This document shows, in pieces, positions 17,608 through 26,426 of a DNA stretch of 64,000 nucleotides. The DNA is taken from positions 20,090 to 84,089 of the forward strand of contig JAZRXH010000061.1 in assembly GCA_045600125.1 (NCBI GenBank). The letters are read 5' to 3'. Made by a program: the position numbers and the translations under genes. The notes below the pieces were generated by a model that was given only the letters and a program-made list of their open reading frames with translations, was not told the DNA's origin and made no database searches. Each line of letters begins with the position of its first letter. Position 1 is the stretch's first letter. This DNA is from SIG622 sp045600125. Its GTDB lineage: Bacteria; Bacillota; Clostridia; Oscillospirales; CAG-382.

Positions 17608-20055
17608 ATGAGAACACTGAAAAGAATGCTGTCCGCTATGCTGTCCGCCTGCCTTGCAGTGACCGGATTTGCTCTTTGTGCGTCCGCCGTGAACGAGCCT
17701 ACCACCGAGGAGCTCGAGCGGATGATCAAGATCGTAAAGCCCCGTCTGGACGTCCCGGAGGACTACACCGAGTTCACGTGGAATTACAACGCCAAGAGCA
17801 CATACAGCGACGAAAGCTGGAACTTCACCTGGAGAAGCAGGGAGAAGGGCGGCAGAGTCAACGTACGCAGTGATAAGGACGGTCACATCACCTATTATTA
17901 TCTGAGCGATCCCGATACCAAGTACGGGCTTCTTCCCGCATTCACGAGGACCGAGCTCTGCGAGACCGCCAAGGCTTTCATGAAGAAGACGCTTCCCGCA
18001 GCGGATGACCTCGTGCTTACCGCTTCTCCCGCCGCAGGCTCTTATTCCAACGGCTTCAACTATACCTTCACAAGAGCCATCGACGGAAGACTTTTCAACG
18101 ATAACAGCGTGAATATCACCGTCGACTTCAATACCGGCAAGGTCGAGTCGATGAACGTGAACTACGACTACGATATCGACGTGAAGAGACCGGCACAGAT
18201 CATCACGCCCGAGAAGGCGGCAGAACTCCTCGGATCCCGTCAGAAGATGGAGCTTGTTTACATAACGAAGGTCGACTACGATAAGGATACCGACACGAGG
18301 ACCATCAAGGCAGTTCTTGTATACAAGCCTGCCGTTTCATACCTTGCCGTTGACGCCGAGACCGGAGAAATCTACGACACAAAATCCGAGTGGCAGGTGG
18401 CAAGGGCATCGGGCGCTATGGAAAACGGTAAAGCCAAGATGATGTACGCCGACGCTGCCGCAGAGGAATCCGCCGTGGCGGATTATTCTCTCACCGAGGA
18501 AGAGCTTGCCGGTGTTGCCGAGCTTGACGCTCTGATTTCCAAGGAGCAGGCGATCAAAGCCGTTACCGAGAACGAAGCGCTTTATTTCGACAAGAGCCTC
18601 ACCGGCGTTTCCGCTGACCTTACCAAGAACAGAAACTTCCTCAAGTCCGCCGCTTATCAGAACGACAACGGCAGCTATGTGTGGAACATCAGCTTCTCGA
18701 ACCCCGTCTTTGACGGAAAGTACTATTCCAATGCCTATGCCTATGCGACGGTGAATGCCGATACCGGTGAACTCATCAGTTACGACAGCAACCTCAACGA
18801 TTATTGGTATTATACCGAGAACAAGCTTGAACTTCCGAAGGTACAGTACGACAAGGAAGCCTGCCGTGTCATCGGCGAGACCTTCCTGAAGAATACCGTT
18901 CCCGGAAAGTTTGAGAATACCGTATACGAAAGCTCCTACGATGCGAATATCATCGACAGAAAGCTCCTCGAGAACGGCAGGGAGGAGTACAGCTACGGTG
19001 CTTTCGGCTACAATTATGTCCGTGTCAATGAGGGGATCAAGTATAATCAGAACACGATCAGCGTCACCGTGGACGGCGTTTCCGGTAAAATCGCACACTT
19101 CAGCACGAACTGGTACACCAACATCGAATTCGAGTCCCCGAAGGGCGCCATGACCCCCGAAAAGGCGCTGGAATGCCTCCTTTCCTTCGACGGCTACGGA
19201 CTGAACTACGAACGGAACATCACTTACATCTACAAGCCTCTTACCGAAGGCTCGAAGCAGAGCGTGGCGGCTGCATTTGTCGCTTCTCTTACCTCGACCG
19301 CAGAGGGCGGCGGCGATATCGAGCTCATAATCAAGAAATACGCTGCCGACATCGACAGAGAAAAGCTGAATGCTCTTCTTGCTGCCGGTGACGAGGAAGA
19401 GCTGAAGCTCTTTGCCTACGACTATTTCGGCGTGACCGGTGAGGAGATCGGCGACGTTTACGAATACGTGGATTCCTCCCTCATGTACGACAAGAAGTCC
19501 GGCGCAAGACTCGTTTATTCCTGCTATGCGCAGGACACCCAGTTCGTTTCTCCCTTCACCGGAAAACAGCTGAACTACGACGGCACGGAATATGTAAAGG
19601 TAAACACCGAATACACCTATGACGACATTGCCGGTCACTGGGCAGAAGGCATCATCAGCAAGCTGTCGGACATCGGCGTGGGCTTTGAGGGCGGCAAGTT
19701 CGAGCCCGAAAAGAAGGTCAGTGCCGATGATTTCAAGCGCCTTGCCGAAGGTCTCGGTATGTATTCCGCACTGGATGCCGGATACACCGAAGGCGAGCTT
19801 ATGAGGATCGGTGCGATCCGTTACGTGGTAAAGAGCCTCGGCTATCAGAAGGTAGCGGAGCTTCCCGACATCTACCGCACCGATTTCGTGGATAACGACG
19901 AGATAAAGAAAGAGGATCTCGGCTACACTGCCATTGCCAAAGCGCTCGGTATCGTCAGCGGCAGCGGCTCGAAGATCCGTGTTTACGACGGCATGACAAG
20001 AGCCGAAGCGGTCTGCATCCTCGTCAACGCCAAGGCAGCGCAGGCTCAGTATTGA
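17608..20055 (+). CDS. Secreted YcdB/YcdC-repeat protein with SLH domains
   Basis: 815 aa. A signal peptide (about 1-28, ending CASA) is followed by tandem YcdB/YcdC-type repeats (about 35-640), each with the pattern of strands seen in PepSY-like folds; phrases such as VDAETGEIYDTKSEW and VNADTGELISYDS mark the repeat units. The C terminus (about 670-815) carries SLH repeats (DIAGHWAEGIISKLSDIG and later units) that anchor to secondary cell-wall polymer. The ATG at 17608 follows GGAAGGA. The function of YcdB-type surface proteins is unknown. The gene stands alone, ended by a strong terminator. Confidence 0.85.
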   Translation: MRTLKRMLSAMLSACLAVTGFALCASAVNEPTTEELERMIKIVKPRLDVPEDYTEFTWNYNAKSTYSDESWNFTWRSREKGGRVNVRSDKDGHITYYYLSDPDTKYGLLPAFTRTELCETAKAFMKKTLPAADDLVLTASPAAGSYSNGFNYTFTRAIDGRLFNDNSVNITVDFNTGKVESMNVNYDYDIDVKRPAQIITPEKAAELLGSRQKMELVYITKVDYDKDTDTRTIKAVLVYKPAVSYLAVDAETGEIYDTKSEWQVARASGAMENGKAKMMYADAAAEESAVADYSLTEEELAGVAELDALISKEQAIKAVTENEALYFDKSLTGVSADLTKNRNFLKSAAYQNDNGSYVWNISFSNPVFDGKYYSNAYAYATVNADTGELISYDSNLNDYWYYTENKLELPKVQYDKEACRVIGETFLKNTVPGKFENTVYESSYDANIIDRKLLENGREEYSYGAFGYNYVRVNEGIKYNQNTISVTVDGVSGKIAHFSTNWYTNIEFESPKGAMTPEKALECLLSFDGYGLNYERNITYIYKPLTEGSKQSVAAAFVASLTSTAEGGGDIELIIKKYAADIDREKLNALLAAGDEEELKLFAYDYFGVTGEEIGDVYEYVDSSLMYDKKSGARLVYSCYAQDTQFVSPFTGKQLNYDGTEYVKVNTEYTYDDIAGHWAEGIISKLSDIGVGFEGGKFEPEKKVSADDFKRLAEGLGMYSALDAGYTEGELMRIGAIRYVVKSLGYQKVAELPDIYRTDFVDNDEIKKEDLGYTAIAKALGIVSGSGSKIRVYDGMTRAEAVCILVNAKAAQAQY

Positions 20056-20103
20056 TGCTTATGCACCGGAAATAGTCCGAATAAAAACAAATAAACAGCA
20101 GGA

Positions 20104-20160
20104 AACGGCTGTCCCGCTTCGCAGATTGCGAAGGCTTTCGGGACAGCCGTTATTTCTGTT
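20104..20160 (+). terminator. Terminator after the SLH protein gene
   Basis: 13-bp stem AACGGCTGTCCCG (20104-20116) with its complement at 20139-20151. An inner CTTCGC/GCGAAG hairpin extends it, and a T-rich tail follows. Confidence 0.9.
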
Positions 20161-20210
20161 TTTGATTTGATTTTCAGCAGATTTCAAAGAGACAGATTGC
20201 CCATTGTCTA

Positions 20211-20239
20211 TTTACAAAAAAGCACTTTTGTGGTAAAAT
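20211..20239 (+). promoter_or_regulatory. Promoter upstream of the phage-tail-like gene
   Basis: TTTACA (20211-20216), 17 bp, TAAAAT (20234-20239). The first convincing start codon lies about 350 nt further on, so the transcript would have a long leader. Confidence 0.6.
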
Positions 20240-20598
20240 ATACAGTAGTGAGGATCTCCGTAATTCAAAGAAAAGTTGAAAAGTATACCCGATAAAGAGC
20301 AGCATCGGCAGGCTTATTTTACCTGCTGTACGAACGGGGTGCAGAAGAAGGGGAAATTCGTTCCGCACCTCGCTTTGCGGCTTTATTATAATACTTTTTA
20401 TGAAGGGAGGACGGTTCCGGAACGGAAAGAGCAAAGCAGTGCCGAAAGAACGGTCGGCAGAAAGTTATTTGTGAAAAAGAGGAGGAAAAGAGGAAAACAT
20501 GATCGACAGCAAAAGAGGAAAAATGACGAAAGAGCTTCTCAAAGCGCCTGTTTTTGCGCATAGCGTCGGGAAGTTCACATTGAAAGGGGGAAAGAAAT
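20240..20598 (+). other. Long untranslated stretch before the phage-tail-like gene
   Basis: About 360 nt without a credible gene: the open frames here lack Shine-Dalgarno sites and recognisable sequence. Local inverted repeats are visible (GCAGG/CCTGC near 20310-20325; GGTGC/GCACC near 20339-20369). No known riboswitch consensus is recognised. The region is purine-rich just before the start codon. Confidence 0.4.
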
Positions 20599-21756
20599 AT
20601 GCCGATATACAATGAAAACAGCCCTTGCAAGCTGTTCTATGACGATAAAGAGCCGGCGGCTGCTTATTGCGGTACCACAGAATATGCCGGGTATGATGAG
20701 GCGGCTTTTTCAAACGGTGAAAGCATTTTTTCATCGGAGTACAACGCACTTCTGCCTTCCCTCGGCATCGAGGGAAACTCTATGCTTGACGGGGAAACCC
20801 ACACCTTCCACGACTTCGGCGGGGAGTTTGAGATCGTGAACAGCGGTAAGAATCTGTTCAGCGGCGTGAAGGTGAACGGTCAGCAATACGGCTGGGGGAA
20901 CTATCTTGTTTATGCCGTGCCGCTGAAAGCAGGAAAAAGCTACTATATGTCTTACAGCTCCGAAACGACCGGCACGTTCCCGGAATATATATATTTCGGC
21001 GTATCCGATAACGGTGCTATGAAATGGCGGTACGATGATATCAAGACGTGCATATCGAACTGCACATATAACGGTTTCCGGTATTTAACGACGCTTTCTT
21101 CCGGTTCGGAGCGTCCGAGAAAACGGTTGGATGTTGTAAAGGACTGTACGCTGATCATATACAGAGACGGAAGAACTATAACGGGGTTTACGGAAAGGTT
21201 TGCCGATTTGATGGTCGAAGTCGGAAATGCAAGAACCGAATTCGAGCCGTACCGTGCGCCGCAGACGATCGGCGTGGACATGTCGGCGTTCAGGTTCCGT
21301 GAGCAGTACTCGAGCCGGGACGCTGTGCCGGTGACGGCAAGCGAGCTTCGCAGAGTGAACGATGACTATGCGGACGTTCTGTCGATCGAAGCGAATGACA
21401 CGTGGATGGAGTGGGACGAGGAGAGGCAGGAGCCGACCTACGGCTATTCCCGCCGGGGCGTATTCCTGCACCGGAACGTGTCGGTGATCACCTACACCGG
21501 GGAAGACCTCGAGGGGTTCGACTGGGTCGCCGCCGAGATCGATGACGTGACGGGGCTGCCGGTGATGGGCTCCACGGTCTATGTCGGGGGCTATTACGAC
21601 AGCGCCGTTTACTACGACACCGAATCCGAGGCGGCGAAGGCACTGCTGAGGCTGGCACAAAAGCCGGGCGTCAACGTGTTCTCCGTCGGAGAGAGGAACG
21701 GCGCGGACAGCAGTACTATCTACGGAACATATTACAGCTTGACACAGCAGGCATAA
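20599..21756 (+). CDS. Phage tail/baseplate-like protein of unknown function
   Basis: 385 aa, not confidently recognised. The opening (MPIYNENSPCKLFYDDKE) resembles the short leader of phage tail-fibre and structural proteins. The middle contains a carbohydrate-binding-like beta-rich segment with LTTLSSGSE and a block ending MVEVGNARTEFEPYRAP, which closely resembles the ubiquitous phage-tail phrase in which a trait is followed by xxYEPY. No signal peptide, membrane helix or SLH domain is seen. AAAGGGGG at 20583-20590 gives a strong start. No other phage gene is nearby, so it looks like an isolated remnant or a domesticated gene. Confidence 0.55.
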   Translation: MPIYNENSPCKLFYDDKEPAAAYCGTTEYAGYDEAAFSNGESIFSSEYNALLPSLGIEGNSMLDGETHTFHDFGGEFEIVNSGKNLFSGVKVNGQQYGWGNYLVYAVPLKAGKSYYMSYSSETTGTFPEYIYFGVSDNGAMKWRYDDIKTCISNCTYNGFRYLTTLSSGSERPRKRLDVVKDCTLIIYRDGRTITGFTERFADLMVEVGNARTEFEPYRAPQTIGVDMSAFRFREQYSSRDAVPVTASELRRVNDDYADVLSIEANDTWMEWDEERQEPTYGYSRRGVFLHRNVSVITYTGEDLEGFDWVAAEIDDVTGLPVMGSTVYVGGYYDSAVYYDTESEAAKALLRLAQKPGVNVFSVGERNGADSSTIYGTYYSLTQQA

Positions 21757-21960
21757 AACAACAAAGCAGATCTGCGGGCTGAACGTCATTCGGGCGTGGA
21801 ACGGTGAATCAAATAATAAAAGCACCTGCAAATTGACTGTATTCCAAGGACAGTCAATTATTGAAAAAAGAAGCACCTGCTGAAGGAGAGCCGGTACTCT
21901 TCATCAACAGGTGCTTTGTCTCATACCTTGACAAGCAGGATTTTCATATACAATCCTAAA
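21757..21960. other. Intergenic region with nested hairpins
   Basis: No gene. It holds AATTGACTGT (21831-21840), inverted at 21850-21859, and a direct repeat AAGCACCTGC at 21820-21829 and 21871-21880. The second copy is also inverted at 21908-21916. Confidence 0.6.
21871..21916. terminator. Probable terminator after the phage-tail-like gene
   Basis: Stem AAGCACCTG (21871-21879) with CAGGTGCTT (21908-21916) and an inner TGAAG.AGAG/CTCTTCA helix. The T-rich tail is stronger on the minus strand (CTTTTTTC) than on the plus strand, so it may act both ways. Confidence 0.55.
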
Positions 21961-22139
21961 GTGATATATTTGCGCTTTGCGCAAATGTGAAATAATGGCT
22001 GACACCATTGTGGAATATTCGGTCGATGCCCGAATGTGAAATGTAATTTTCCCACGTTCGCTCTGAGCGAACATTTCACATTTGCAAAGCAAATATTTCA
22101 CAGCGAAGCTATTTCACTTGCCCGAAGGGCAAATTTCGT
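21961..22139. repeat. Array of seven small hairpins separated by GTGAAAT / ATTTCAC spacers
   Basis: Seven short perfect or near-perfect hairpins (stems 3-8 bp) are separated by a 7-nt spacer. The spacer reads GTGATAT, GTGAAAT, GTGGAAT, GTGAAAT in the left half and ATTTCAC three times, then ATTTCGT, in the right half, so it switches to its reverse complement at the middle. Hairpins: 21968-21986, 21994-22009, 22017-22035, 22056-22072, 22080-22094, 22102-22110, 22118-22132. The whole element can fold as one long branched hairpin. It resembles a non-autonomous palindromic element (REP/MITE-like). The open frame that crosses it is not a gene. Confidence 0.85.
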
Positions 22140-22145
22140 TGAAAA

Positions 22146-22177
22146 AACCTCTTTTGTCGTTTGACAAAAGAGGTTTT
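22146..22177. terminator. Terminator of tRNA-Gln (works on both strands)
   Basis: Stem AACCTCTTTTGTC with its complement around a 4-nt loop, and T runs on either side. It lies 4 nt past the tRNA CCA end. Confidence 0.85.
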
Positions 22178-22180
22178 TCA

Positions 22181-22254
22181 TGGCTGGGGAATAGGGATTC
22201 GAACCCCAACAAACAGAGTCAGAGTCTGTCGTGCTGCCGTTACACAATTCCCCA
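22181..22254 (-). tRNA. tRNA-Gln (anticodon CTG)
   Basis: 74 nt with the CCA encoded. Read on the minus strand, the acceptor stem TGGGGAA pairs with TTCCCCA, then GCCA. The D arm is GTGT/GCAC. The anticodon stem ACAGA/TCTGT encloses CTCTGAC, so the anticodon is CTG and reads CAG. The T arm GGGGTTCGAATCCC is normal. The initial U and U1-A72-like start are typical of tRNA-Gln. It stands alone, with its own promoter and terminator. Confidence 0.95.
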
Positions 22255-22287
22255 ATAATCGGAGCCGCTCCTCAACGGAACATGAAT

Positions 22288-22316
22288 ATTATAGCACAGA
22301 GGATTCTGTTTGTCAA
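22288..22316 (-). promoter_or_regulatory. Consensus promoter of tRNA-Gln
   Basis: On the minus strand, TTGACA (22311-22316), 17 bp, TATAAT (22288-22293). Confidence 0.9.
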
Positions 22317-22571
22317 GTATTTTTTCTTCAAAAATTCAATTTTTCTATAATATGTCCATTCTGCATAAATCATAGCGCATTTTGACAGCTTTCCTTGTTA
22401 AGTTGCCAATCTCGTTTATGCATTAAACAGTCAATAGAATGTTAATGCTATTTTCAAATAAAGTTACAGACATTCTCCGTATATTGTGATATCATATCAG
22501 AATGTGTATTGATATAGTATTTATAAATCCTTTGGCTTCTTTTTGCTTTAATTCGGAAAGGAAGATGATTC
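22317..22571 (+). other. AT-rich intergenic region before the ABC exporter
   Basis: No gene. A 13-bp palindrome TGATATCATATCA lies at 22487-22499, about 75 nt before the ATG, and could be an operator (MarR- or TetR-like dimer site). No clear -35/-10 pair could be assigned. Confidence 0.4.
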
Positions 22572-24317
22572 ATGTTCAAAACGCTGTTAAAATCGGTGCG
22601 TGAGTACAAAAAAGCGTCGATACTCACCCCGTTTTTCGTGTCGCTGGAGGTCGTGGTGGAATGCATCATTCCGTACCTCACCGCAAAGCTGATCGACCTT
22701 CTCAATGCCGGTACCGAGCTTCGTGTTATCGCAAAGTACGGTATTCTGCTGTTCGTTATGGCGGTGGTGTCGCTGTCCATGGGCGCACTGTCCGGACTGA
22801 ACTGCGCCGTGGCTTCCGCCGGCTTTGCAAAGAACCTGCGGCACGATCTGTTCTATAAGGTACAGACCTTCTCCTTCGAGAATATTGATAAGTTCTCCAC
22901 GTCCAGCCTTGTTACAAGACTTACCACCGACGTGAACAACGTGCAGATGGCGTACATGATGATCATCCGGACCGCCGTCCGCTGTCCTTTTATGCTGATT
23001 TTCGCCTTCGTGATGTCCATTAAGCTCGGCGGCAGCCTATCCTGGATCTTTGCCGGTATCATCCCGCTTCTTGCCTTCGCTCTCTTCGGCATCATTTTCA
23101 AGGCTATGCCGATCTTCAAGCGCATCTTCAAGAAGTATGACGCTCTGAACGAATCGGTGCAGGAAAACGTCCGGGGCATGCGTGTCGTCAAGACCTTCGT
23201 GCGGGAGGACTACGAAAAGCAGAAGTTCGCAAAGGCTTCGGATAACGTTTGCCGTGACTTCACCGGCGCCGAGAAGATCCTCGCCCTCAATGCGCCCTCC
23301 ATGCAGCTCTGTGTCAATGCCTGCAACATTCTTATTTCCTTCCTCGTGGCAAGACTCGTGGTGCTCTCCAACAGCACCCTTGCGGATGTAGGTACCCTTA
23401 CCGGTATGATCACCTACTCGATGCAGATCCTCATGAGCCTCATGATGGTTTCCATGATTTTCGTGACCATCACCCTTTCCATCGAATCCGGCAACCGTAT
23501 CGTTGAGGTCCTGAAGGAGGAGCCCGCTCTGAAGAACGGCGAGAAACCCATTATGACCGTTGAAAACGGCGATATCTCCTTTGAGAACGTCAGTTTCAAA
23601 TATTCCAGGGACGCCGAGAATTTCGTTCTCAGCGGCATCAATCTCAGTATCAAGTCGGGTCAGACCGTCGGCATCATCGGCGGCACCGGTTCCTCCAAGA
23701 CGTCTCTTGTCAATCTTATTTCGAGGCTTTACGACGTCACCGAGGGAAGCGTAAAGGTAGCAGGGAAGGACGTCCGGGAATACGACCTTGAGGTGCTCCG
23801 TGACAACGTGTCGGTTGTGCTCCAGAAGAACGTGCTGTTCTCCGGCACCATCAAAGAGAACCTTCGCTGGGGCGATCCGAATGCCTCGGATGAAGAGCTC
23901 GTGCGTATCTGCAAGCTTGCGCAGGCGGATGAGTTCATACAGACCTTCCCGGAAAAGTACGATACATACATCGAGCAGGGCGGCTCCAACGTATCCGGCG
24001 GTCAGAAGCAGAGGCTTTGTATTGCCAGAGCCCTTCTGAAAAAGCCGAAGATCCTTATCCTCGACGACTCCACCAGCGCCGTCGATACCAAGACCGACGC
24101 TCTGATCCGCCGTGCCTTCCGTGAAGAGATTCCCGGAACCACCAAGATCATCATCGCTCAGCGTATTTCCTCCGTGCAGGACGCCGATCTGATCATCGTG
24201 ATGGAAAACGGAAGGATCAACGGCATCGGCAGCCACAAGGAGCTTCTTGCAAGCAACGAGATCTACAGAGAAGTATACACTTCCCAGAATAAGGCAGGTG
24301 ATGAAGATGAGCAATAA
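22572..24317 (+). CDS. ABC exporter half-transporter A (permease-ATPase), degenerate catalytic site
   Basis: 581 aa. Six transmembrane helices (about 15-310) are followed by a nucleotide-binding domain. Walker A is GGTGSSKT near residue 370, with S in place of the usual G before K; the signature VSGGQKQR lies near 473. Walker B ends ILDDSTSAVD, with Asp where the catalytic Glu normally is. Such D-for-E sites are known in heterodimeric exporters (TM287/288-like, BmrC-like), so this is the degenerate partner of the next gene. AAAGGAAG precedes the ATG. The substrate is unknown. Confidence 0.92.
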   Translation: MFKTLLKSVREYKKASILTPFFVSLEVVVECIIPYLTAKLIDLLNAGTELRVIAKYGILLFVMAVVSLSMGALSGLNCAVASAGFAKNLRHDLFYKVQTFSFENIDKFSTSSLVTRLTTDVNNVQMAYMMIIRTAVRCPFMLIFAFVMSIKLGGSLSWIFAGIIPLLAFALFGIIFKAMPIFKRIFKKYDALNESVQENVRGMRVVKTFVREDYEKQKFAKASDNVCRDFTGAEKILALNAPSMQLCVNACNILISFLVARLVVLSNSTLADVGTLTGMITYSMQILMSLMMVSMIFVTITLSIESGNRIVEVLKEEPALKNGEKPIMTVENGDISFENVSFKYSRDAENFVLSGINLSIKSGQTVGIIGGTGSSKTSLVNLISRLYDVTEGSVKVAGKDVREYDLEVLRDNVSVVLQKNVLFSGTIKENLRWGDPNASDEELVRICKLAQADEFIQTFPEKYDTYIEQGGSNVSGGQKQRLCIARALLKKPKILILDDSTSAVDTKTDALIRRAFREEIPGTTKIIIAQRISSVQDADLIIVMENGRINGIGSHKELLASNEIYREVYTSQNKAGDEDEQ

Positions 24318-26292
24318 GGTCAGAGCAAAAAGCACACGGGACGTGAGCAAAAGGGCAAAAAAAGGCACCTTTGCACGGCTTATCAAACTCCTCTTCTCCT
24401 ATCATAAGAAGGAGCTCATTTTCATCATAGCCTGCATCATCGTTACGAGCCTTACCGGCGTTATGCCGTCCATCTACATCAAGACCATTACTACGTGGAT
24501 CGAAAATGCACAAGCGAAGCTCGCCGCGCTTCCGCAGGGCTCCGGCAAGGCGGAATGGCTCGCCGTTTATTCCGAGTATTTCCCCTCGCTGATAAAGGCC
24601 GTGCTGATCATGATCGTTGTGTACGCCGTCGGTCTTCTGTCTACCTTCCTGTATAACCGGATCCTCGCCGTCGTCACGCAGGGCTTCCTCAACGACCTTC
24701 GTAAGAAGATGTTCAACGGGATGCAGAACCTGCCGATCAAGTATTTCGATACCCATACCCACGGCGACGTCATGTCCTACTATACCAACGACATCGACAC
24801 CATCCGTCAGCTCATTTCCGGCTCTCTGCCGCATATCTTCCAGTCGGGACTGATGGTCACGGTGCTTCTGTTCATCATGCTTTCCTTCAGTCTGTGGCTG
24901 ACCCTCGTCGTCCTTGTGGGCTGTGTGGGAATGTTCTTCGTTACCAAGTTTGTCGGCGGTAACTCCGCAAAGTACTTCATGCGCCAGCAGAAGTCAACGG
25001 GTAAGGTCGAGGGCTGTGTCGAGGAAATGATGAACGGTCAGAAGGTCATCAAGGTCTTCTGCCACGAGGAAGCGGCAGGCGCCGACTTTGATAAGATCAA
25101 CGACGAGCTTTGCACCGACGCCACGACCGCCCATAAGTTTGCCAATACCCTCATGCCGATCATGGGTAATATCGGCAATATTCTGTATGTGCTCCTCGCC
25201 TTTATCGGTGGTGCTCTTTATACGATGAAGGTACCGAACGTATCTCTTGCCACGCTCTTCACGGGCGATACGACCCTCACCCTTGCCGTCGTTGCCACCT
25301 TCCTCGGTATGGCAAAGCAGTTTACCTCGAACGTGGCGCAGGTTTCCCAGCAGACCAACTCCATCGTCATGGCACTTGCCGGTGCGTCGAGAATCTTTGA
25401 GCTCATCGACGAAGAGCCCGAGGTGGACGACGGCTACGTTACCCTTGTTAATGCCAAAGAAGACGCTGACGGCAATATCACCGAATGCACCGAAAGAACC
25501 GGCGTATGGGCTTGGAAGCATCCTCACAGCGCCGACGGCAGCGTGACCTACACGAAGCTCTGCGGCGACGTGCGCATGGAGGACGTGGACTTTGCCTACG
25601 TGCCGGAGAAGACGGTGCTTCACAACATCACCCTTTTTGCCGAGCCCGGTCAGAAGGTAGCCTTCGTGGGTGCGACGGGTGCCGGAAAGACCACCATCAC
25701 GAACCTCATCAACCGCTTCTATGATATCGCCGACGGTAAGATCCGCTACGACGGTATCAACATCAATAAGATCAAGAAGGCGGATCTCCGCCGCTCTCTC
25801 GGTGTGGTACTGCAGGACGTAAACCTCTTCACCGGTACCGTCATGGATAACATCCGCTACGGCAGACTCGACGCTACCGACGAGGAATGCATCGCCGCCG
25901 CCAAGCTCGCCAATGCCCACGACTTCATCACAAGACTTCCCGAGGGCTACAACACCATGCTCAGCGGAGACGGCTCCAATCTGTCCCAGGGACAAAGACA
26001 GCTTCTTTCCATCGCCAGAGCCGCCGTTGCCGATCCTCCGGTCATGATCCTGGACGAGGCGACCTCCTCCATTGATACCCGAACCGAAGCCATCGTTCAA
26101 AAGGGCATGGACGGTCTGATGAAGGGCAGAACGGTCTTCGTCATCGCCCACAGACTCTCCACCGTCCGCAACTCCGACGTGATCATGGTGCTTGACCACG
26201 GCGTCATCATCGAACGCGGCAGCCACGAAAAGCTGATTGCCGAGAAGGGCAAGTATTATCAGCTCTACACCGGCGCCTTCGAGCTTGAATGA
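24307..26292 (+). CDS. ABC exporter half-transporter B (permease-ATPase), catalytic
   Basis: 661 aa. A transmembrane domain (about 45-340), an inserted segment of ~50 residues after EEPEVDDGY and before the NBD, then canonical Walker A GATGAGKT (about 455), signature LSQGQRQ and Walker B ILDEATSSIDTR with the catalytic Glu. The start is set at ATG 24307: AGGTGA at 24296-24301 is well spaced, and the reading frame overlaps the end of the partner gene by 11 nt, implying translational coupling. The two halves should form one heterodimeric lipid, drug or peptide exporter. Confidence 0.93.
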   Translation: MSNKVRAKSTRDVSKRAKKGTFARLIKLLFSYHKKELIFIIACIIVTSLTGVMPSIYIKTITTWIENAQAKLAALPQGSGKAEWLAVYSEYFPSLIKAVLIMIVVYAVGLLSTFLYNRILAVVTQGFLNDLRKKMFNGMQNLPIKYFDTHTHGDVMSYYTNDIDTIRQLISGSLPHIFQSGLMVTVLLFIMLSFSLWLTLVVLVGCVGMFFVTKFVGGNSAKYFMRQQKSTGKVEGCVEEMMNGQKVIKVFCHEEAAGADFDKINDELCTDATTAHKFANTLMPIMGNIGNILYVLLAFIGGALYTMKVPNVSLATLFTGDTTLTLAVVATFLGMAKQFTSNVAQVSQQTNSIVMALAGASRIFELIDEEPEVDDGYVTLVNAKEDADGNITECTERTGVWAWKHPHSADGSVTYTKLCGDVRMEDVDFAYVPEKTVLHNITLFAEPGQKVAFVGATGAGKTTITNLINRFYDIADGKIRYDGININKIKKADLRRSLGVVLQDVNLFTGTVMDNIRYGRLDATDEECIAAAKLANAHDFITRLPEGYNTMLSGDGSNLSQGQRQLLSIARAAVADPPVMILDEATSSIDTRTEAIVQKGMDGLMKGRTVFVIAHRLSTVRNSDVIMVLDHGVIIERGSHEKLIAEKGKYYQLYTGAFELE

Positions 26293-26377
26293 TTCTGCTT
26301 TTGTTCGTTCTTTTCCGTTCTTTCGTGCCGATATCGCTTTCAGCACGGAAGGCAAATTTCATAAGACATAAGAAAAC

Positions 26378-26406
26378 GGGCGTATCCGGGATTTCCGGAT
26401 ACGTCC
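26378..26406. terminator. Bidirectional terminator between the ABC exporter and the acyl-CoA synthetase operon
   Basis: 12-bp stem (26378-26389 with 26395-26406, one G-T pair), loop of 5 nt. T-containing tails are present on both sides. Confidence 0.85.
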
Positions 26407-26426
26407 GATTCGTTTTGCTTTTCTGT

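Noticed and set aside
20276..20563. 95-aa open frame ahead of the phage-tail-like gene
   Set aside because: No Shine-Dalgarno, biased Arg/Lys/Glu composition from A-rich DNA, and it overlaps structured leader sequence.
21904..22101. 65-aa open frame across the hairpin array
   Set aside because: It is only a translation of the repeat element, with no ribosome-binding site and no recognisable domain.
22181..22254. tRNA-Gln as an attachment site of a prophage
   Set aside because: The tRNA is intact and no integrase, duplicated 3' tRNA end or other phage genes are seen in the flanking 3 kb.
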